A stretch of 64,000 bases of DNA from Streptomyces longispororuber (GTDB lineage Bacteria; Actinomycetota; Actinomycetes; Streptomycetales; Streptomycetaceae). Under the pieces are notes generated by a model. The model was not told the origin of the DNA. It saw only the letters and a list, made by a program, of their open reading frames with translations, and searched no databases. The translations under genes were made by a program, and so were the position numbers. The stretch spans positions 1 to 64,000 of the forward strand of contig NZ_BNBT01000020.1 of assembly GCF_014656095.1 (NCBI RefSeq), written 5' to 3'. The stretch's first letter is position 1. The number at the start of each line of letters is the position of its first letter. This document shows, piece by piece, positions 60,719 through 64,000 of this stretch.

Positions 60719-60793
60719 CCTGCCGGTCCTGACCCTGCCGGTCCTGACCCTGCCGGCCCTGTCCTTGTCGGTCCTGTCCTTGTCGGTCCCGTC
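60719..60793. repeat. 15-bp tandem repeat, 5 copies, ahead of the first DJ-1-like gene
   Basis: Five units of CCTGCCGGTCCTGAC occur, with the later two changed to CTTGTCGGTCCTGTC. The array ends 43 bp before the start codon at 60837, so it lies in the 5' untranslated region or promoter. A 15-bp period means it could also be read as repeated codons, but no start precedes it in frame. Confidence 0.9.
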
Positions 60794-60836
60794 CGGCGGA
60801 ACCGCGCCGCCCCGTCGACCTCCCGGAGGCTCCTCC

Positions 60837-61490
60837 ATGCCGTCCCCGTCCCGTACCGCTCCCCCGCCGTCCTCCTCGGCCGGCCACCGTCGCCCACGGC
60901 GCCTGCGGGTGCACACCGTGCTCTACGACGGCGTGGAGGAGCAGGACTTCGCCGGGCACGTGGAGGTGTTCGGCATCGTGGGCGAGGAACGGCTCGCGCA
61001 GTCCTTCGTCACCGTGGACGACTCGCGCCGGGTGCGGACCTCCGCCGGGATCGACATCGTCTGCCGGGACCCGTGGTCGCCCCGCGCGGCCGACGTGATC
61101 GTCGTCCCCGGCGCGGGGTACGGCGACGGCTCGGCGCTCCAGCGCGAAGTGCGGCGCGGCGTCCTGCCCGCCGCGCTGGCGGCGGCCCGCGGGAGAGGCC
61201 TCGTCCTGGCGGGCGTGTGCACGGGCACCATGCTGCTGTCCGCCGCCGGGCTCACCGCCCGACGCCCCTGCACCACCCACCACATCGCCCTGGACGACCT
61301 GCGCGAGCAGGGCGGGCGCGTGACCGCGGGCCGGGTCGTCGACGACGGCGACCTGGTCACCTGCGGGGGCGTCACCTCCGGTATCGACCTGGGGCTCTGG
61401 CTCATCGAGCGCTTCTTCGGCGCCGACACGGCCCTGTTCGCCGAGGAGGTCCTCGAGTACGAACGCCGCGGCACGGTCCACGTGGCGTAG
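60837..61490 (+). CDS. DJ-1/PfpI-family protein (isonitrile-hydratase-like)
   Basis: The 217-residue protein has LYDGVEEQDFAGHVEVFGIV, DVIVVPGAGYGDG, and the nucleophile elbow LAGVCTGTMLLSAAGLTARR (Cys128). Then come TTHHIALDDLREQGG and RVVDDGDLVTCGGVTSGIDL. Its Cys-Thr-Gly elbow and TTHH are shared with isonitrile-hydratase-like DJ-1 enzymes, but the activity is not proved. It is cytosolic, with a short Pro/Arg-rich tail. The ATG follows GGAGG. It is paralogous to the next gene. Confidence 0.82.
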   Translation: MPSPSRTAPPPSSSAGHRRPRRLRVHTVLYDGVEEQDFAGHVEVFGIVGEERLAQSFVTVDDSRRVRTSAGIDIVCRDPWSPRAADVIVVPGAGYGDGSALQREVRRGVLPAALAAARGRGLVLAGVCTGTMLLSAAGLTARRPCTTHHIALDDLREQGGRVTAGRVVDDGDLVTCGGVTSGIDLGLWLIERFFGADTALFAEEVLEYERRGTVHVA

Positions 61491-61587
61491 CCCCCCGCCC
61501 CCCCGGCCCCTCCTGTTCCTCCTGTTCCTCCTGTCCCTCGCCACTGTCCCCACCTGTTCCCCCACCACCACGAGAAGAGACGAACGC

Positions 61588-62343
61588 ATGAACCGACGTA
61601 CTGTGCTGCGCACCGCGACGGCCCTGGGGGCCGCGGGTCTCACGACCGGCGCCTCCCTCGACGCGGCCTCCGCGGCCGACACGGCCGAGGCGACAGGGGC
61701 GACCGGCTCGTCCGCCGCGCGCCCCCGCGGCCCGCTCCGTGTGCACGTCGTGCTGTTCCCAGGCGTGGAGGAGCTCGACCTCGCCGCGCCCTACGAAGTG
61801 CTCAGCGCCTCCGACCACTTCACGGACCGCGACGTCGAGGTCCGCTACGTCACCGTGGACGGCCGCCGCGCCGTCGACGCCGCCTTCGGCACCACCTTGC
61901 GCGTCCGCCACGGGTGGGCCCCGGAGGAGGCGGACCTCCTCGTCGTCCCCGGCGGCGGATACGCCCGCAAGGACCAGCCCGGGGTCTGGGCGGAGATCCG
62001 GCGCGGCACCCTGCCCCGGGCCCTCGCCGAGGCGCGCCGGCCGGGGCTGACCATCGCCGGTCTGTGCACCGGCGTGATGCTGCTCGCCGCCGGCGGCGTC
62101 ACCCGCGGCCGCCCCTGCACGACCCATCACAAGGCGCGCCCCGACCTGGAACGACAGGGAGGCGTACTGAAGAACGCGCGCGTCGTCGACGACGGCGACC
62201 TGGTGACCGCGGGCGGTGTCACCTCGGGCCTCGACCTCGCGCTGTGGCTGGTCCGCCGCGAACTGGGCGTCGACGCCGCCCTGGGCCTGGAGGCCATGCT
62301 GGAGTACGAGGCCCGCGGCACGGTCTGGACGTCCCGCTCCTAG
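61588..62343 (+). CDS. exported DJ-1/PfpI-family protein with Tat-like signal
   Basis: The 251-residue protein begins MNRRTVLRTATALGAAGLTT, a twin-arginine-type signal, then an Ala/Thr-rich linker and a DJ-1 domain: LFPGVEELDLAAPYEVLSAS, LLVVPGGGYARKDQPG, AGLCTGVMLLAAGGVTRGRP (Cys160), TTHHKARPDLERQGG and RVVDDGDLVTAGGVTSGLDL. It is clearly a paralogue of the gene before it. Export of a DJ-1 enzyme is unusual. GAGAAGAG precedes the ATG. Transcription is probably shared with the preceding gene. Confidence 0.82.
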   Translation: MNRRTVLRTATALGAAGLTTGASLDAASAADTAEATGATGSSAARPRGPLRVHVVLFPGVEELDLAAPYEVLSASDHFTDRDVEVRYVTVDGRRAVDAAFGTTLRVRHGWAPEEADLLVVPGGGYARKDQPGVWAEIRRGTLPRALAEARRPGLTIAGLCTGVMLLAAGGVTRGRPCTTHHKARPDLERQGGVLKNARVVDDGDLVTAGGVTSGLDLALWLVRRELGVDAALGLEAMLEYEARGTVWTSRS

Positions 62344-62518
62344 GAGCTTCTCCACTTCTCGGTGTTTCTCCCCGCCGGTGAGACGACGGGACATTTTCTG
62401 GAGCGTGCGAGATATTCAACGGCTCGTTCGATCTTCCTAGGGTTGAGCACATCAACCAGCCGGGCCGGTACGCGGAACGACTCCGCGGCCGCGCCCTCAC
62501 CCTCAGGGAGACCCTGTC

Positions 62519-63445
62519 ATGCGCGCTGTCATCCAGAAGTCCTTCGGCGGTCCCGAGGTCCTGGAGACCGTCGAGACCGAGCGCCCCGCGCCGCTCGGCG
62601 GCGAAGTCCTCGTCCGGGTGCACGCCAGCGGCGTCAACCCGGTCGACCTGGCTGTCAGGTCGGGCGCGTACCCGCTGCTCGGCCAGCCTCCGTACGGCGT
62701 GGGCTGGGACATCTCCGGCGTCGTCGAGGAGGCGGGCCCCGGCGCCCGGTTCAAGCCGGGCGACGAGGTGTTCGGCATGCCGTTCTTCCCGCGTGCGGCC
62801 ACCGCGTACGCGGACTACGTCGCCGTGCCGTCGCGGCAGGTGGCCCGCAAGCCCGCCTCCGTCGACCACGTGCACGCCGCCGCCCTCCCGCTGGCCGCGC
62901 TCACCGCCTGGCAGGGCCTGGTCGACGCGGCCGGGCTCGAGGCGGGGCAGCGGGTGCTGGTCCACCGCGCGGCGGGCGGCGTCGGGCACTTCGCGGTGCA
63001 GATCGCGAAGGCGCGCGGCGCGCACGTGACGGCGCTGGCGAGCGCCCCCAAGCACGCGTTCGTACGCGAACTGGGCGCCGACGAGGTCGTCGACTACCGG
63101 GCCGTCGACTTCACCGAGGCGGTCGGGGACCTCGACGTCGTCTTCGACTCCTCGTCCGAGGGCACGCGTTCGCTGTCGGTGCTGCGCCCCGGCGGAACCC
63201 TGGTGAGCATCATGGAGCACGGCGACCGGGAGCTGGCCGCGCGGGTCGAGGAGGCGGGCCGCCGCTTCGCGGGGGTCTCCGTCGAGCCGGACTACGCCTC
63301 GCTGGAGGCGATCGCGCGGCTCGTCGACGCCGGGCGCGTCCGGCCGCACGTGTCGGCGACGTTCGACCTGACCGAGGCAGCCCGGGCCCACGAGCTGGTC
63401 GCGTCCGGCCGTACGCAGGGCAAGGTGGTGCTGACGGTGGCCTGA
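62519..63445 (+). CDS. NADP-dependent quinone-oxidoreductase-like MDR protein
   Basis: The 308-residue protein has the medium-chain reductase layout without zinc ligands: VHASGVNPVDLAVRSGAYPL, GWDISGVVEEAGPGARFKPG, then the Rossmann part RVLVHRAAGGVGHFAVQIAK. The end VRPHVSATFDLTEAARAHEL and KVVLTVA is typical. It probably reduces quinones or enones with NADPH. AGGGAG precedes the ATG. The upstream gap (62344-62518) is AT-richer near 62395-62450 and likely holds the promoter. Confidence 0.88.
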   Translation: MRAVIQKSFGGPEVLETVETERPAPLGGEVLVRVHASGVNPVDLAVRSGAYPLLGQPPYGVGWDISGVVEEAGPGARFKPGDEVFGMPFFPRAATAYADYVAVPSRQVARKPASVDHVHAAALPLAALTAWQGLVDAAGLEAGQRVLVHRAAGGVGHFAVQIAKARGAHVTALASAPKHAFVRELGADEVVDYRAVDFTEAVGDLDVVFDSSSEGTRSLSVLRPGGTLVSIMEHGDRELAARVEEAGRRFAGVSVEPDYASLEAIARLVDAGRVRPHVSATFDLTEAARAHELVASGRTQGKVVLTVA

Positions 63446-63503
63446 GCGGGTGGCGCTAGGGTGGCGGGCCGGTGATCGTGTGCGGGGGACGGAGGGGCGG
63501 GAC

Positions 63504-64000
63504 GTGGACATCCTGACCGAGGCGCTGGCGTCGATGCGGACCGGGAGTCCCACGTCCGTGCGCACCGAGGGCCGGGCCCCCTGGGGCCTGCGCCTGCCCG
63601 CCGTCGCCGGTGCCGGGTTCCACGTGGTGCTGTCCGGCACCTGCTGGCTGGTCCCGCTGGACGCGCCGCACCTGTCGCCGCTCGCGCTCAGCGCCGGCGA
63701 CGTGGTGTTCCTGCGTGACGGCACCGCCCACGCCCTCGCCGACCACCCCTCCACACCGGCCGAGCCGGAGCGGCCCGAGCAGTTCAGTCCCGGCTCGCCG
63801 CTCGGGACGGTCACGCTCGGCGGGGACGGCCCCCGCGCCAGCCTGCTGTGCGGCAACTACCACCTCGACCGGGGGCGCCCGCACCCGCTCGTGCGCCAGC
63901 TCCCCGAGGTCGTGCGCCTGTCCACCGGCCACGGCCGCCACCCCCAGCTCGGCGCCGCCGTCCAGCTCCTCGGCACCGAGCTGGAGCACCCCCGCCTCGG
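63504..64000 (+). CDS. AraC-family regulator, cupin-type sensor domain, truncated by the window edge
   Basis: The frame starts with GTG at 63504 behind GGAGGGG and is open to the window end (165 codons). It encodes the N-terminal cupin-like sensor domain of AraC regulators: MDILTEALASMRTGSPTSVR, WGLRLPAVAGAGFHVVLSGT, LALSAGDVVFLRDGTAHAL, LLCGNYHLDRGRPHPLVRQL and the VVRLSTGHGRHPQLGAAVQL stretch. The HTH part lies outside the window. It begins 58 bp after the reductase gene on the same strand. Confidence 0.8.
   Translation, partial: MDILTEALASMRTGSPTSVRTEGRAPWGLRLPAVAGAGFHVVLSGTCWLVPLDAPHLSPLALSAGDVVFLRDGTAHALADHPSTPAEPERPEQFSPGSPLGTVTLGGDGPRASLLCGNYHLDRGRPHPLVRQLPEVVRLSTGHGRHPQLGAAVQLLGTELEHPRL

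Overview
The window is 64 kb of very GC-rich DNA with Streptomyces-like coding style: GC in third codon positions, frequent GTG starts and one TTG start, and several actinobacterial families (a DUF574-type methyltransferase, a DUF5999-type protein, a mycothiol-dependent DinB-like enzyme, a CYP105-like P450 with a 3Fe-4S ferredoxin, an ABATE/CGNR regulator and a cysteine-free L32 behind a Zur-like box). I infer a Streptomyces or close relative. No rRNA, tRNA, insertion sequence, prophage or CRISPR array was seen. The content is mostly accessory chromosome, with one or a few genes per transcription unit and many regulator/target pairs.

Layout. 0-5 kb: secreted proteins (CAP domain, M6-like metalloprotease, PQQ-type sugar dehydrogenase). 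5-9.5 kb: one very large STAND/NACHT-like NTPase. 9.6-17.5 kb: a small membrane peptide, exported M28 aminopeptidase, two methyltransferases, a PhyH-type oxygenase, an SDR plus mannose-6-phosphate isomerase pair and a lipoprotein. 17.6-21.3 kb: nucleoside hydrolase plus MFS transporter, divergent from a LacI regulator, with two matching operators between. 21.3-27 kb: a deleted GrpB-like protein, DoxX, two GNATs, a P450-ferredoxin operon and a TetR regulator. 27-34 kb: a UvrA2-like protein behind a perfect palindrome, two small secreted I36/crystallin-like proteins, a mycothiol-type enzyme and an ABC exporter. 34-43.9 kb: LysR with a divergent DapA-like lyase, an APC permease, a MurJ-like flippase, YidB, an F420-type reductase, DJ-1, an aldo-keto reductase and an MFS exporter. 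44-49.4 kb: a methionyl-tRNA synthetase behind what looks like a complete ribosome-mediated attenuator, HD and ASCH proteins, and a CGNR regulator divergent from an MFS exporter. 49.5-57.5 kb: AraC, DUF5999, a GST-like reductase operon, a glycosyltransferase coupled to a TipA-like MerR regulator, another I36-like protein, a decayed gene, and Zur-type rpmF. 57.6-64 kb: LysR/EamA, then three successive DJ-1/PfpI-type genes, a quinone-oxidoreductase-like gene and a partial AraC gene.

The strongest unusual signals are (i) the leader peptide with tandem Met codons and mutually exclusive hairpins in front of the Met-tRNA synthetase gene, (ii) the number of short-period GC-rich tandem repeats placed at gene ends and in linkers, (iii) the run of DJ-1-like paralogues, one with a Tat-like export signal, (iv) four I36/crystallin-like modules in one window, and (v) two visibly decayed genes. 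All family assignments come from reading the sequence; no database search was run.
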